Positions 25,720 through 34,920 of a stretch of DNA of 64,000 nt are shown piece after piece; within the stretch, counting starts at the first letter, position 1; each line of letters opens with the position of its first letter. Made by a program: the position numbers and the translations under genes. Source of the stretch: Streptomyces sp. NBC_01723 (lineage in GTDB: Bacteria; Actinomycetota; Actinomycetes; Streptomycetales; Streptomycetaceae). A model generated the notes under the pieces. The model was not told the origin of the DNA. It searched no databases and saw only the letters and a list, made by a program, of their open reading frames with translations. Location: the NCBI RefSeq assembly GCF_036246005.1, contig NZ_CP109171.1, positions 3,212,001-3,276,000 of the forward strand, in the 5' to 3' direction.

Positions 25720-27389
25720 GCGGCGCCACCCTCGCGGCCCTCGCGCATCGGCACCCGCACGCCCCGCTCCCCGGCGACCGACTCGGCGATGTCGTACCCG
25801 GCGTCGACGTGCCGGATGACGCCCATGCCGGGGTCGTTGGTGAGGACGCGGCGGATCTTCTCCCCGGCGAGTGCGGAGCCGTCGGCGACCGTCACCTGGC
25901 CGGCGTGGATGGAGCGGCCCATGCCGACGCCGCCGCCGTGGTGGAGGGAGACCCAGGAGGCACCGGAGGCCACGTTGACCATGGCGTTGAGCAGCGGCCA
26001 GTCGGCGATGGCGTCGGAGCCGTCGAGCATCGACTCGGTCTCGCGGTACGGGGAGGCGACGGAGCCGCAGTCGAGGTGGTCGCGGCCGATGACGATCGGC
26101 GCGGCCAGCTCACCGCTCGCGACCATGTCGTTGAAGCGCTCACCGGCCTTGTCGCGCTCGCCGTAGCCGAGCCAGCAGATCCGGGCGGGCAGGCCCTGGA
26201 AGTGGACCCGCTCCCCCGCCATCTTGATCCAGCGGGCCAGCGACTCGTTCTCCGGGAAGAGGTCGAGGATCGCCTTGTCGGTCTTGGCGATGTCGGCGGG
26301 GTCGCCGGACAGGGCGGCCCAGCGGAAGGGGCCCTTGCCCTCGCAGAAGAGGGGGCGGATGTAGGCGGGGACGAAGCCGGGGAAGGCGAAGGCCCGGTCG
26401 TATCCGGCGAGCTGGGCCTCGCCGCGGATGGAGTTGCCGTAGTCGAAGACCTCGGCGCCGGCGTCCTGGAAGCCGACCATGGCCTCGACGTGCCGGGCCA
26501 TGGACTCGCGGGCGCGGGTGGTGAAGCCCGCCGGGTCCTCGAGGGCGGCGTCGGCCATGTCCTCGAAGGCGATCCCGGTGGGCAGGTAGGCCAGCGGGTC
26601 GTGGGCCGAGGTCTGGTCGGTGACGATGTCGATGGGGGCGCCCATGGCGAGCAGCTGCGGGACCAGCTCGGCGGCGTTGCCGAGGACACCGATGGACAGC
26701 GGCTTACGCCGGTCCCGGGCCTCGGTGGCCAGCTGGAGGGCGTGGTCGAGGGAGTCGGCCCGCACGTCGAGGTAGCGGTGCTCGATGCGCCGGTCGATGG
26801 CGCGCGGGTCGCAGTCGACGCAGATCACGACGCCGTCGTTCATGGTGACGGCGAGGGGCTGGGCGCCGCCCATGCCGCCGAGGCCGGCGGTGAGGGTGAT
26901 GGTGCCGGCGAGGGTTCCGCCGAACTTCTTGGCGGCGACGGCGGCGAAGGTCTCGTAGGTGCCCTGGAGGATGCCCTGGGTGCCGATGTAGATCCAGGAG
27001 CCGGCCGTCATCTGCCCGTACATGGTCAGGCCGAGGGCCTCCAGGCGGCGGAACTCCTCCCAGGTGGCCCAGTCGCCGACGAGGTTGGAGTTGGCGATGA
27101 GGACGCGCGGGGCCCACTCGTGGGTCTGCATGACGCCGACCGGTCGGCCGGACTGGACGAGCATCGTCTCGTCCTGCTTGAGCTTCTCCAGGGTGCGGAC
27201 CATGGCGTCGAAGGAGCGCCAGTCGCGGGCCGCCTTGCCCGTGCCGCCGTAGACGACGAGCTTGTCGGGGTGCTCGGCGACCTCGGGGTCGAGGTTGTTC
27301 TGCAGCATCCGCAGGGCGGCCTCCTGCTGCCAGCCCAAGGCGCTCGGCGTCGTACCGCGTGGCGCTCGGACGGCGCGGGGTCCGGACAT
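25716..27389 (-). CDS. hutU: Urocanate hydratase
   Basis: A 557-residue urocanase that hydrates urocanate to imidazolonepropionate using tightly bound NAD+. [11 protein letters not shown] near residue 48, [16 protein letters not shown] for NAD binding near residue 170, [15 protein letters not shown] and [13 protein letters not shown] near the C-terminus are HutU hallmarks. Length equals the family norm. AGGAGG precedes the ATG. It is first in the operon and is preceded by an inverted repeat that overlaps its likely promoter. The histidase gene hutH is not in the window. Confidence 0.97.
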   Translation of the reverse strand: MSGPRAVRAPRGTTPSALGWQQEAALRMLQNNLDPEVAEHPDKLVVYGGTGKAARDWRSFDAMVRTLEKLKQDETMLVQSGRPVGVMQTHEWAPRVLIANSNLVGDWATWEEFRRLEALGLTMYGQMTAGSWIYIGTQGILQGTYETFAAVAAKKFGGTLAGTITLTAGLGGMGGAQPLAVTMNDGVVICVDCDPRAIDRRIEHRYLDVRADSLDHALQLATEARDRRKPLSIGVLGNAAELVPQLLAMGAPIDIVTDQTSAHDPLAYLPTGIAFEDMADAALEDPAGFTTRARESMARHVEAMVGFQDAGAEVFDYGNSIRGEAQLAGYDRAFAFPGFVPAYIRPLFCEGKGPFRWAALSGDPADIAKTDKAILDLFPENESLARWIKMAGERVHFQGLPARICWLGYGERDKAGERFNDMVASGELAAPIVIGRDHLDCGSVASPYRETESMLDGSDAIADWPLLNAMVNVASGASWVSLHHGGGVGMGRSIHAGQVTVADGSALAGEKIRRVLTNDPGMGVIRHVDAGYDIAESVAGERGVRVPMREGREGGAA

Positions 27390-27435
27390 GGTCTGCCTCC
27401 TGGTGGCTTGCTCCCGGGCGGATTATTGCTACGGA

Positions 27436-27471
27436 TATTCACATACTCGCTTCGTGAATAGAACTAGTCAA
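27436..27471 (-). promoter_or_regulatory. Operator-like inverted repeat over the hutU promoter
   Basis: TATTCAC (27436-27442) and GTGAATA (27454-27460) are perfect inverted 7-mers with 11 bases between. On minus a TTGACT -35-like hexamer lies at 27466-27471, so the repeat covers the expected -10 region. That is the geometry of a repressor site for the hut operon. Confidence 0.5.
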
Positions 27472-27549
27472 TACGTTCGTGTCCCGCGCCGGGCGCGTGC
27501 GAGTGTGGGGCTGGACGCGTAGGCAGGCTGCGACGACAGGGAGGATCGC

Positions 27550-28953
27550 GTGAGCGACGGCACGGGCATGAGCGGTGACCTCGACGGCACGGGGACGGAG
27601 CGGGCCGCGCGGCGGGACGGGGCGGTGCGGGCCGCGGTGGAGCAGGGGCTGCTCGGGCCGGACGTTCCGATCGTCGGGCTCCTCGACGTCGCCGGGATCC
27701 GGGAGTCGGCGGCGGCCCTGCGGGCGGCGTTCGACGCGGTGACGGCGCCCGGTACGCCCGTGCTGCACGCCTTCGCGGTCAAGGCGACCCCGCTGGTCCC
27801 GGTGGTGCGGCTGTTGCACGAGGAGGGCATCGGCGTGGAGGTGGCCAGCCCCGGCGAGCTGGCGCTGGCCCGGGCCGCGGGGGTGCCGGCGGAGCGGACG
27901 GTGCTGGACTCGCCCGCGAAGACGCCGGCCGAGCTGCGGGAGGCGCTGGAGCTGGGGATCGCGGTCAACGCGGACAACCCCCAGGAACTGGAGCGCCTCG
28001 ACGCCCTGGTGAAGGCCGTACCCGACACCGCCTCGCCCCTCGGAATCCGGGTGAACCCGCAGGTTGGCGGGGGTTCCATCGAGGCCCTCTCGACGGCGAC
28101 CGCGACCTCGAAGTTCGGCGTTGCGCTGCGGGACGAGGGGGCGCGGGAGTGGGTGGTGCGGGCCTACCTGGACCGGCCGTGGCTGACCCGGCTGCACACC
28201 CACACCGGGTCCCAGGGCATCCCGCTCACCCTGATGGCCGAGGGCGTGGCGGCGTCGTACGCCCTCGCCGAGGAGATCAACGAGCGGGCCGGGCGGCAGC
28301 AGGTCGACACCCTGGACATCGGCGGCGGGCTGCCGGTGAACTTCGCGTCGGACGAGGAGTCACCGACGTACGCCGAGTACGCGCGCGCGCTGCGCGAGGC
28401 GGTGCCGGGGCTGTTCGACGGGCGCTACGGGCTGGTCACCGAGTTCGGGCGGTCCCTGCTGGCCAAGCACGGCACGGTCGTGGCGCGCGTGGAGTACGCC
28501 AAGAGGGCGGGCGGGCGGCCGGTCGCGGTGACGCACGCGGGCGTGCAGGTCGCGACGCGGACGGTGTACGCGCCGGGGGCGTGGCCGCTGCGGATCGCCG
28601 CGTACGACGGCAAGGGGTTGCCGAAGGAGGGGCCCGACGTGGTGCAGGACGTGGCGGGGCCGGCGTGCTTCGCGGGCGACCTGCTGGCCGTGGGGCGGGC
28701 GATGCCGTTGCTGGCGCAGGGGGACTACGCGGCGGCGCTGGACACGGGGGCGTACTACTTCGCGCATCACTACGCGTACAACTCGCTGGCGCGGCCCGGG
28801 GTGTACGGGTTCGTCTCCGACGGGGGCGGGGGTGTCTCCTTCGCCACCGTGCGGGAGGAGCAGCGCGTTGAGGAGATCGTGGCCGAGGCGGGTGGGGGTC
28901 ACGCCGACGCGCTGACCGCCGCCGTTCGCCGTGGGGGCACCGGCCGTGCGTAG
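27550..28953 (+). CDS. PLP-dependent fold-III decarboxylase (diaminopimelate decarboxylase-like)
   Basis: A 467-residue alanine-racemase-fold enzyme. HAFAVKATPL near residue 78 holds the PLP lysine, HTHTGSQG near residue 219 lies in the barrel, and DIGGGLPVNF binds the PLP phosphate. VTEFGRSL, CFAGDLLA and AYYFAHHYAYNS mark the second-subunit active-site region. It resembles LysA but is a paralogue type with a C-terminal extension, so its amino acid substrate is uncertain. A GGGAGG ribosome site precedes the GTG. It is divergent from hutU with a 160-base shared control region, so co-regulation with histidine use is possible. Confidence 0.85.
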   Translation: MSDGTGMSGDLDGTGTERAARRDGAVRAAVEQGLLGPDVPIVGLLDVAGIRESAAALRAAFDAVTAPGTPVLHAFAVKATPLVPVVRLLHEEGIGVEVASPGELALARAAGVPAERTVLDSPAKTPAELREALELGIAVNADNPQELERLDALVKAVPDTASPLGIRVNPQVGGGSIEALSTATATSKFGVALRDEGAREWVVRAYLDRPWLTRLHTHTGSQGIPLTLMAEGVAASYALAEEINERAGRQQVDTLDIGGGLPVNFASDEESPTYAEYARALREAVPGLFDGRYGLVTEFGRSLLAKHGTVVARVEYAKRAGGRPVAVTHAGVQVATRTVYAPGAWPLRIAAYDGKGLPKEGPDVVQDVAGPACFAGDLLAVGRAMPLLAQGDYAAALDTGAYYFAHHYAYNSLARPGVYGFVSDGGGGVSFATVREEQRVEEIVAEAGGGHADALTAAVRRGGTGRA

Positions 28954-29032
28954 GCCGGGTATGCGTCGCTGCCGGGCGCGCCCACGCGGCGGAGCCGCGT
29001 GAGGTCACCGGCCCGCGCCCCTGACGATGCCG

Positions 29033-29620
29033 TCAGGCCAGTGTCGGGGCCTTGCGCCTCGCGCCGCCCGGGGCCGCGTCGCCCGCCGCGATGCCCGTGC
29101 TGCGGTAGGCCCTGACCGTCTTGCCCGCCGGGCGGCCGGTGTTGTCGGCGAGCCAGTCCACGCGGACCCACAGCAGGGCCTCGCCGGACTGTTCGCGGCG
29201 GCCGATCCAGGCGGACTTGAGCCACAGGCCCGCGCCGCAGCCGGCCATCAGCAGTCCGCCCGCGGCGGGCACGGCGAAGGCGCTGCCCAGGGCGGCGAGG
29301 AAGGCGAGGAGCAGCCACCAGCGGTGGCCCCGGCGCCAGTTGCGCAGGGTCACCGCGCGGTCCTGGAGCACGTCGTGCCTGCCCGCGCGGGCGGCCGAAC
29401 CGGCCAGGGCCGTGTAGCGCCCGCGCCGCGTCCACGCCACGGCGGCCGCCGCGACCATGAACAGCGCGGCGCCGGCCAGTACGCCGATCCGGCGCCCGGT
29501 CAGCCCCGGCACCAGCACGCCGACGCCCGCCGCGAGAACGCCCAGCCACCACAGCGGTGCGGCTCCCGCCCGTACGACGACGGCGACCCGAGCCAGCCCC
29601 ACCTGTCCTGCGCGCGCCAC
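29033..29620 (-). CDS. Predicted membrane protein of unknown function
   Basis: A 195-residue protein from a GTG at 29620 with GGGAGG upstream; longer starts to 29683 exist. Two hydrophobic segments near residues 22-60 and two near 100-140 suggest four membrane spans. A soluble C-terminal region with RREQSGEALLWVRVDWLADN follows. I do not recognise a family with known function. It lies between the LysA-like gene (convergent) and the RpiR-type regulator (same strand). A GC-rich 7-bp hairpin at 28984-29000 separates it from the convergent gene. Confidence 0.7.
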   Translation of the reverse strand: MARAGQVGLARVAVVVRAGAAPLWWLGVLAAGVGVLVPGLTGRRIGVLAGAALFMVAAAAVAWTRRGRYTALAGSAARAGRHDVLQDRAVTLRNWRRGHRWWLLLAFLAALGSAFAVPAAGGLLMAGCGAGLWLKSAWIGRREQSGEALLWVRVDWLADNTGRPAGKTVRAYRSTGIAAGDAAPGGARRKAPTLA

Positions 29621-29732
29621 GTCCTGCCTCCCGTCCCGTTTCTGCCCGTCCGACACGTTTGAAGGGCGGGTCAGGCGCCGCACGGTAACGGGGCAAGCTG
29701 AGACGAGTCTGAGAACGCGTCAGCCGTCCGGG

Positions 29733-30611
29733 TCACTCCACGAACAGCCCCCGCGCCGCGGCCTTGGTGTCGAACTCCTCCAGCCGGGCCTGCGCGTCCG
29801 GCAGGTCGTCGCACATCGCCTCGAGCAGCACCCGGCCCAGCAGCATCGGCGCGCAGGCGGTGTCGAACGCGAGGCCCGTGCCGACGGCGGCGGGCAGCAG
29901 CAGGTCGGACACCTTGGCGACCGGCGCGAAGGCGGAGTCGGCGACCGTCACCACCATGAGCCCGGCCTCCTTGGCGTGGGTGAGCGCGTCGACGACCTCG
30001 CGCGGATGCCGGGGCAGGGCGAAGCAGAGCAGGGCGGTGGCGCCGGCCCGGACGGCGGCGTCGACGCGGTCGTGGAGCATCGTGCCGCCCTCGTTGAGCA
30101 GCCGGACGTCCGGGTGGACCTTCGCGGCGAAGTAGGCGAAGCCGTGCGCCTGGGCCGCGGCGGCCCGCAGTCCGAGCACCGGCAGCGGCCGGCTGCCGGC
30201 GAGCAGGCGGCCCGCCTCCGCCACCGGCCCGGGGTCGGCCAGCACCTCCGCCAGATGCCGCAGGTTCTCGATCTCCGCGGCCACCGCCTGCTGGTACTCG
30301 TTGCGGGAGGCGGTGCCGGCTTCCGGTTCCGCCGGGGCGACCTCGCGCAGGTGGCGGCGGAGCGCCGGGTAGCCGTCGAAGCCGAGGGCGACGGCGAAGC
30401 GGGTCACCGACGGCTGGCTGACCCCGGCCAGTTCGGCCAGCTCGACGCTCGACAGGAAGGGCACCTCGGGCGCCCGGCGCACCATGCTGTGCGCGATGCG
30501 CCGCTGGGTCGGCGTCAGCCGGTGCCCCTCGAAGAGCGCCTGGAGCCGTGCGGCCGGGCTGTCGGCCCCGCCCGTCCCCCCACTCGCGCCGGCCCCACTG
30601 GTCCCGCTCAT
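29733..30611 (-). CDS. MurR/RpiR-family transcriptional regulator
   Basis: A 292-residue regulator. The N-terminal helix-turn-helix (HTH_6) spans about residues 22-95, with SSVELAELAGVSQPSVTRFA as the recognition part. A C-terminal SIS sugar/phospho-ligand domain follows, with VLGLRAAAAQAHGF and DTACAPMLLG. GGGGGAG precedes the ATG. Members repress or activate nearby catabolic genes on binding a small ligand. The nearest catabolic genes are hut and the LysA-like gene. A TATTCAC half-site just upstream of this gene is shared with the hutU operator, hinting at common control. Confidence 0.88.
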   Translation of the reverse strand: MSGTSGAGASGGTGGADSPAARLQALFEGHRLTPTQRRIAHSMVRRAPEVPFLSSVELAELAGVSQPSVTRFAVALGFDGYPALRRHLREVAPAEPEAGTASRNEYQQAVAAEIENLRHLAEVLADPGPVAEAGRLLAGSRPLPVLGLRAAAAQAHGFAYFAAKVHPDVRLLNEGGTMLHDRVDAAVRAGATALLCFALPRHPREVVDALTHAKEAGLMVVTVADSAFAPVAKVSDLLLPAAVGTGLAFDTACAPMLLGRVLLEAMCDDLPDAQARLEEFDTKAAARGLFVE

Positions 30612-30724
30612 GGCCTGCTCCCCCTAGGTGTATTCACGTCGCCCGGTCACTGCATACCGTTATACATCCAGGCGCCGGAGGGCACGATGCCGAGCGCGAC
30701 GGGACCGAGGGAACAGGACGACGG

Positions 30725-31183
30725 ATGACCGAATCATGGGACGCCGGCACCCCCGGGCTGGTGGAGCTGCCCTCGGGCCGCAGGCTCAGGGGACGCGGCC
30801 TCCGATACGACCTGCCGGAGGGGCAGACGCCGACGTACACCGTGCACCTGACGGATCACGAGCCGCCCAGCCCGCCGTGGGAGTCGGTCTGGGTGCCCTG
30901 GCGGGACTTCTGGCTCCCCGCCGACCCGATGGACGCGATGCGCAAGCTCCGCGACGCCTACGAGCGCGCGCCGGGCGAGCGCGTGGAGGTCTGCTGCGGG
31001 GGCGGCGTCGGCCGGACCGGTACCGCGCTGTCCGCGATCTGCGTCTTCGAGGGCATGGACCCCGAGGAGGCGGTCAGGTGGGTGCGGCGCAACTACCACT
31101 CCCGTGCCGTCGAGGTGCCCTGGCAGCGGCGCTTCGTCCGTCAGGTCCACGCCGCGAGCACCGGCGGCATCGGGCGGGCGTGA
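30725..31183 (+). CDS. Small protein tyrosine phosphatase-like protein
   Basis: A 152-residue dual-specificity-phosphatase-fold protein. The P-loop is VCCGGGVGRTGT near residue 94, meeting Cys-x5-Arg. The usual His before the catalytic Cys is replaced by Cys. WVPWRDFWLPADP is a candidate general-acid loop. It resembles the protein-tyrosine phosphatase family found as short single-domain proteins in Streptomyces. It is divergent from the RpiR regulator. Targets are unknown. Confidence 0.82.
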   Translation: MTESWDAGTPGLVELPSGRRLRGRGLRYDLPEGQTPTYTVHLTDHEPPSPPWESVWVPWRDFWLPADPMDAMRKLRDAYERAPGERVEVCCGGGVGRTGTALSAICVFEGMDPEEAVRWVRRNYHSRAVEVPWQRRFVRQVHAASTGGIGRA

Positions 31184-31280
31184 CCTCGTCCGTCCTCGCT
31201 GACCCCTGCGGGACATCCCCCACCGGATACGGGGGCTGTCCCCAGTGCCACCGCCTCCCCGGCCGCCTACCTTGAGTGAC

Positions 31281-31712
31281 ATGACGGGAATGGACGCGCG
31301 GGACGCCGACCTCAGGAAAGAACTCGACGCCACCCTGCAGACCCGCAGGGAGCTGGGCGAGGAGTACGAGTCCGCGCTGGTCGACTCGTTCCTGGAGAAG
31401 GTCGACCAGCGCATCGACGGCGCGGTCGAGCGCCGGGTGCGCCGGCAGTTCGCCGAGCAGCAGATGACCACGGCCCGGGAGAGCCGGACGCCGAGGTCCA
31501 CGGACTCGTTCGGCGAGCGCTTCGGCTTCGGCATCGTCTCGCTGGTGCTCGCCGTCCCGCTCTCCGCGATCGGCGGCGGAGTCGCCGACCTCCCCGGACT
31601 GCTGGTCGCCTGGGCGGGCATCGTCGGGGTGAACGTCGTACAGGCCGCCCGCACCAACCCGGGCCTGTTCGGACGCCGCCGCGCCCGGCGGGACGACGCC
31701 TGGGAGGACTGA
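31281..31712 (+). CDS. Small integral membrane protein, hypothetical
   Basis: A 143-residue protein with a charged, helical N-terminal half (residues 1-80, many Glu/Arg, likely coiled coil) and two hydrophobic segments near residues 84-125, then a short basic tail. An ATG three codons later (31290) is an alternative start. Similar proteins are conserved in Streptomyces without known function. A terminator-like hairpin follows. Confidence 0.75.
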   Translation: MTGMDARDADLRKELDATLQTRRELGEEYESALVDSFLEKVDQRIDGAVERRVRRQFAEQQMTTARESRTPRSTDSFGERFGFGIVSLVLAVPLSAIGGGVADLPGLLVAWAGIVGVNVVQAARTNPGLFGRRRARRDDAWED

Positions 31713-31734
31713 CAGAGGGGCTGGCGGAAGACTG

Positions 31735-31790
31735 CGCGGGGACCGCCGGCACCCCCATCACTGGGGGGCGGGACGACGGCGGTCCCCGCG
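31735..31790 (+). terminator. Long-stem hairpin after the membrane protein gene
   Basis: A perfect 14-bp stem (31735-31748 / 31777-31790) enclosing a 28-base loop with a smaller hairpin. It lies 23 bases after the stop codon and lacks a U run. Confidence 0.6.
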
Positions 31791-31964
31791 GGGGACGCGC
31801 GGTGCCGGGCCTCACGGCCGGGGCGGCGCGTCCGTGGCGTCCTTGGAGGTCCGGGAGCCGCTCCGGAAGGTCCGTGACGCCGTTCGGCGCCGGCCGGACC
31901 GGGGAGCCGCTCCCAATCCCGCCGACACCGCATACTCTGCCGGTCGCGTGTTAAGCGACTGCTG

Positions 31965-31983
31965 CGCGCACGTGACGTGCGCG
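31965..31983. repeat. Inverted repeat in a gene-free stretch
   Basis: CGCGCACG-TGA-CGTGCGCG is a perfect 8-bp repeat with a 3-base centre. It could be a hairpin downstream of the minus-strand cystathionine synthase or an operator. The rest of 31791-32070 shows no convincing gene: short open frames there lack ribosome sites and family features. Confidence 0.55.
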
Positions 31984-32070
31984 TACCGCTTCCGCGAAGT
32001 CCACGAAGATCGCGGAGCGGGCCAAGTCGGCGGTGCGCATCGGGGATTCACCCGGCGGACACCGCCGGTT

Positions 32071-33456
32071 CTACTTCCCGCGGGCCAGGAAGGACAGCAG
32101 GTCCTGACGGCTCACCACGCCGGTGGGCCTGCCCTCGACGAGGACGATCGCCGCGTCGGCGCGGCCGAGCACCGACATCAGGTCCTCGACCGGCTCGCCG
32201 GAGCCGACCTGCGGCAGCGGGGCGGACATGTGCTTCTCCAGCGGGTCGTCCAGCGAGGCGCGCTTGGTGAAGAGGGCGTCCAGCAGCTCGCGTTCCACGA
32301 CCGAGCCGACGACCTCGGCGGCCATCACGTCCGGGTGGCCGGCGCCGGGCTTGACGATGGGCATCTGCGAGACGCCGTACTCGCGCAGCACCTCGATGGC
32401 CTGACCGACCGTCTCGTCCGGGTGCATGTGGACGAGGGAGGGGATCGAGTCGCCCTCCTTGTGGTTCAGGACGTCGGCGACGCGGGCGCTGGGGCCGGCG
32501 TCCTCCAGGAAGCCGTAGTCGGCCATCCACTCGTCGTTGAAGATCTTGCTGAGGTAACCGCGCCCGCTGTCCGGCAGCAGTACGACCACCACGTCGTCCT
32601 CGCCGAGCCGCGCCGCCACCTCGAGCGCCGCGACGACCGCCATGCCGCAGGAGCCGCCCACCAGCAGGCCCTCCTCCTTGGCGAGGCGGCGGGTCATCTG
32701 GAAGGAGTCCTTGTCGGAGACGGGGACGATCTCGTCGGCGACGTTCCGGTCGTACGCGGTCGGCCAGAAGTCCTCGCCGACGCCCTCGACCAGGTACGGC
32801 CGTCCGGAACCGCCGGAGTAGACGGAGCCCTCGGGGTCGGCGCCGATGACCTGCACGGCGCCGTCGCTGATCTCCTTCAGGTACCGGCCGGTGCCGGAGA
32901 TGGTGCCGCCGGTGCCGACACCGGTCACGAAGTGGGTGAGCTTCCCCGCGGTCTGCTCCCACAGCTCGGGGCCCGTGGAGTGGTAGTGGGAGAGCGGGTT
33001 GTGCGGGTTGGAGTACTGGTCCGGCTTCCAGGCGCCCGGCGTCTCGCGGACCAGCCGGTCGGAGACGTTGTAGTAGGAGTCCGGGTGCTCGGGGTCGACC
33101 GCGGTCGGGCAGACGACGACCTCGGCGCCGTACGCGCGCAGGACGTTGATCTTGTCGGTGGACACCTTGTCAGGGCAGACGAAGATGCACTTGTAGCCCT
33201 TCTGCTGGGCCACGATCGCGAGGCCCACGCCGGTGTTGCCGCTGGTGGGCTCGACGATCGTGCCGCCGGGCTGCAGCTCTCCGCTCTTCTCGGCGGCCTC
33301 GATCATGCGCAGGGCGATGCGGTCCTTCACCGAGCCGCCCGGGTTGAAGTACTCCACCTTGGCCAGGACGGTAGCCCTCAGGCCCTTGGTCACGCTGTTG
33401 AGCCGCACCAGCGGGGTGTTGCCGACGAGGCTGATCATCGAGTCGTGGAAATGCAC
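32071..33456 (-). CDS. Cystathionine beta-synthase
   Basis: A 461-residue PLP enzyme that condenses serine and homocysteine to cystathionine (reverse transsulfuration). GGSVKDR near residue 42 carries the PLP lysine, TSGNTGVG binds the substrate carboxylate and GTGGTISGTG holds the PLP phosphate. Two C-terminal CBS domains (about residues 330-461) follow, as in full-length regulated CBS. A heme-binding N-terminus is absent, as usual in bacteria. I chose the GTG at 33456, which has GGAGA five bases ahead; an ATG at 33477 lacks a ribosome site. Confidence 0.93.
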   Translation of the reverse strand: MHFHDSMISLVGNTPLVRLNSVTKGLRATVLAKVEYFNPGGSVKDRIALRMIEAAEKSGELQPGGTIVEPTSGNTGVGLAIVAQQKGYKCIFVCPDKVSTDKINVLRAYGAEVVVCPTAVDPEHPDSYYNVSDRLVRETPGAWKPDQYSNPHNPLSHYHSTGPELWEQTAGKLTHFVTGVGTGGTISGTGRYLKEISDGAVQVIGADPEGSVYSGGSGRPYLVEGVGEDFWPTAYDRNVADEIVPVSDKDSFQMTRRLAKEEGLLVGGSCGMAVVAALEVAARLGEDDVVVVLLPDSGRGYLSKIFNDEWMADYGFLEDAGPSARVADVLNHKEGDSIPSLVHMHPDETVGQAIEVLREYGVSQMPIVKPGAGHPDVMAAEVVGSVVERELLDALFTKRASLDDPLEKHMSAPLPQVGSGEPVEDLMSVLGRADAAIVLVEGRPTGVVSRQDLLSFLARGK

Positions 33457-33633
33457 CGTGGTCTCCGGATGCCGCAAAGGATGGGTCGTTTATCGGTCCG
33501 GCCAGCCTATGGCCTGCCCGCCCCGTGCACCCGCCCGTGCCACGTGACGGTCGTTCACTCCCCGTTGAGATTGGACAACCGTCCGTACGGGGCAAGGAGT
33601 GGGTGTACGGCTTGAAGGAGGTGGCGGCGACGT

Positions 33634-34659
33634 ATGACGAGCATGTCCAGAGCGAGGGTGGCGCGCCGGATCGCTACGGGAGCGGCTTACGGAGGCGGCG
33701 GCATCGGGCTGGCCGGTGCGGCCGCGGTCGGTCTGCTGCTGGCGGAGGTGCAGCTGGCCAGGCGCCGGGTGGGCATCGGCACGCCCGACCGGGTGCCGAA
33801 CGCGCAGGGGCTGTACGGGGACGGCCTGCCGACGGCCGGTGAGCCGCCGCTGCGCCTGATGATGCTGGGCGATTCCACGGCCGCCGGGCAGGGTGTGCAC
33901 CGGGCCGGCCAGACACCGGGCGCGCTGCTGGCCTCGGGGCTGGCGGCGGTGGCCGAGCGGCCGGTGGACCTGGGTTCGGTCGCGGCGCCCGGGGCGTGTT
34001 CGGACGACCTGGACCGGCAGGTGGCGCTGGTGCTCGCGGAGCACGGCCGGGTCCCCGACATCTGCGTGATCATGATCGGCGCCAACGACGTCACCCACCG
34101 GATGCCGGCGACCCAGTCGGTCCGGCACCTGTCGGCGGCGGTACGGCGGCTGCGCACGGCCGGCGCGGAGGTAGTGGTCGGCACCTGCCCGGACCTGGGC
34201 ACGATCGAGCGGGTGCGGCAGCCGCTGCGCTGGGTGGCCCGGCGCACCTCGCGGCAGCTGGCGGCGGCGCAGACCATCGGCGTCGTGGAGCAGGGCGGGC
34301 GCACGGTGTCGCTGGGCGACCTGCTGGGCCCGGAGTTCGCGCAGAACCCGCGCGAGCTGTTCGGCCCCGACAACTACCACCCCTCCGCCGAGGGGTACGC
34401 CACGGCCGCGATGGCCGTCCTGCCGTCGGTGTGCGCCGCGCTCGGCCTGTGGCCGGCCGAGGAGGAGCACCCCGACGCCCTGCGCCGCGAGGGCTTCCTG
34501 CCGGTGGCCCGGGCGGCGGCGGAAGCGGCCTCCGAGGCCGGCACGGAGGTCGCGGCGGCGATGCCGACGGGGCCCCGGGGGCCGTGGGCACTGCTCAAGC
34601 GCCGCCGGCGCCGCAGGGTGTCGGAGGCAGAACCCGCACCGTCGGCTCAGCCGAGGTAG
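33634..34659 (+). CDS. SGNH/GDSL-family hydrolase with N-terminal membrane anchor
   Basis: A 341-residue esterase/lipase-fold protein. Gly79-Asp80-Ser81 (MLGDSTAAG) is block I with the nucleophile, IGANDVTH is block III with the oxyanion Asn, and GPDNYHPSAEGY is block V with the Asp-x-x-His pair. Residues 13-40 form one hydrophobic segment, so the enzyme is probably anchored with its domain outside the membrane. A basic C-terminal tail (KRRRRRR) is unusual. The substrate, perhaps an acetyl ester of cell wall polymers or lipids, is not identifiable. Confidence 0.88.
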   Translation: MTSMSRARVARRIATGAAYGGGGIGLAGAAAVGLLLAEVQLARRRVGIGTPDRVPNAQGLYGDGLPTAGEPPLRLMMLGDSTAAGQGVHRAGQTPGALLASGLAAVAERPVDLGSVAAPGACSDDLDRQVALVLAEHGRVPDICVIMIGANDVTHRMPATQSVRHLSAAVRRLRTAGAEVVVGTCPDLGTIERVRQPLRWVARRTSRQLAAAQTIGVVEQGGRTVSLGDLLGPEFAQNPRELFGPDNYHPSAEGYATAAMAVLPSVCAALGLWPAEEEHPDALRREGFLPVARAAAEAASEAGTEVAAAMPTGPRGPWALLKRRRRRRVSEAEPAPSAQPR

Positions 34660-34685
34660 GGGCGGGGTGCCGCTGCGGCGGCCTC

Positions 34686-34718
34686 CTTCAGCCCGTCCGG
34701 CGTTTGAGGACGAGGCCG
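34686..34718 (+). repeat. Streptomyces-type intergenic repeat (GTTTGAGGAC family)
   Basis: This segment, with the core CCGTCCGGCGTTTGAGGACG, matches an intergenic sequence I recall many times from Streptomyces genomes. A G-rich then C-rich stretch follows (34731-34750). It lies in the 261-base gap between the SGNH hydrolase and thiolase genes. Only one copy was noticed in the window. Confidence 0.6.
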
Positions 34719-34920
34719 TCCAGGCCGACGGGGGTCTGGGGGCGCCCCCCCCAGGTCGACGGCCACCACGACGCCCCGCGCCGACAACGTCCAACCGCCG
34801 GAGGCAAAAGCAAGCGCTTAGAAAGTTGCGGTCCATGTCACACCCCCACACCCGTGACCCAGGCCATACGTCCGGGTAACTTCCCCAGCAGCCGCCCACC
34901 GCCTCTCCACTGGAGCCGTG

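Noticed and set aside
31812..32051. 79-codon frame in the gap before cystathionine beta-synthase
   Set aside because: No ribosome site, no recognisable domain, Arg/Ser/Pro-rich composition; treated as non-coding.
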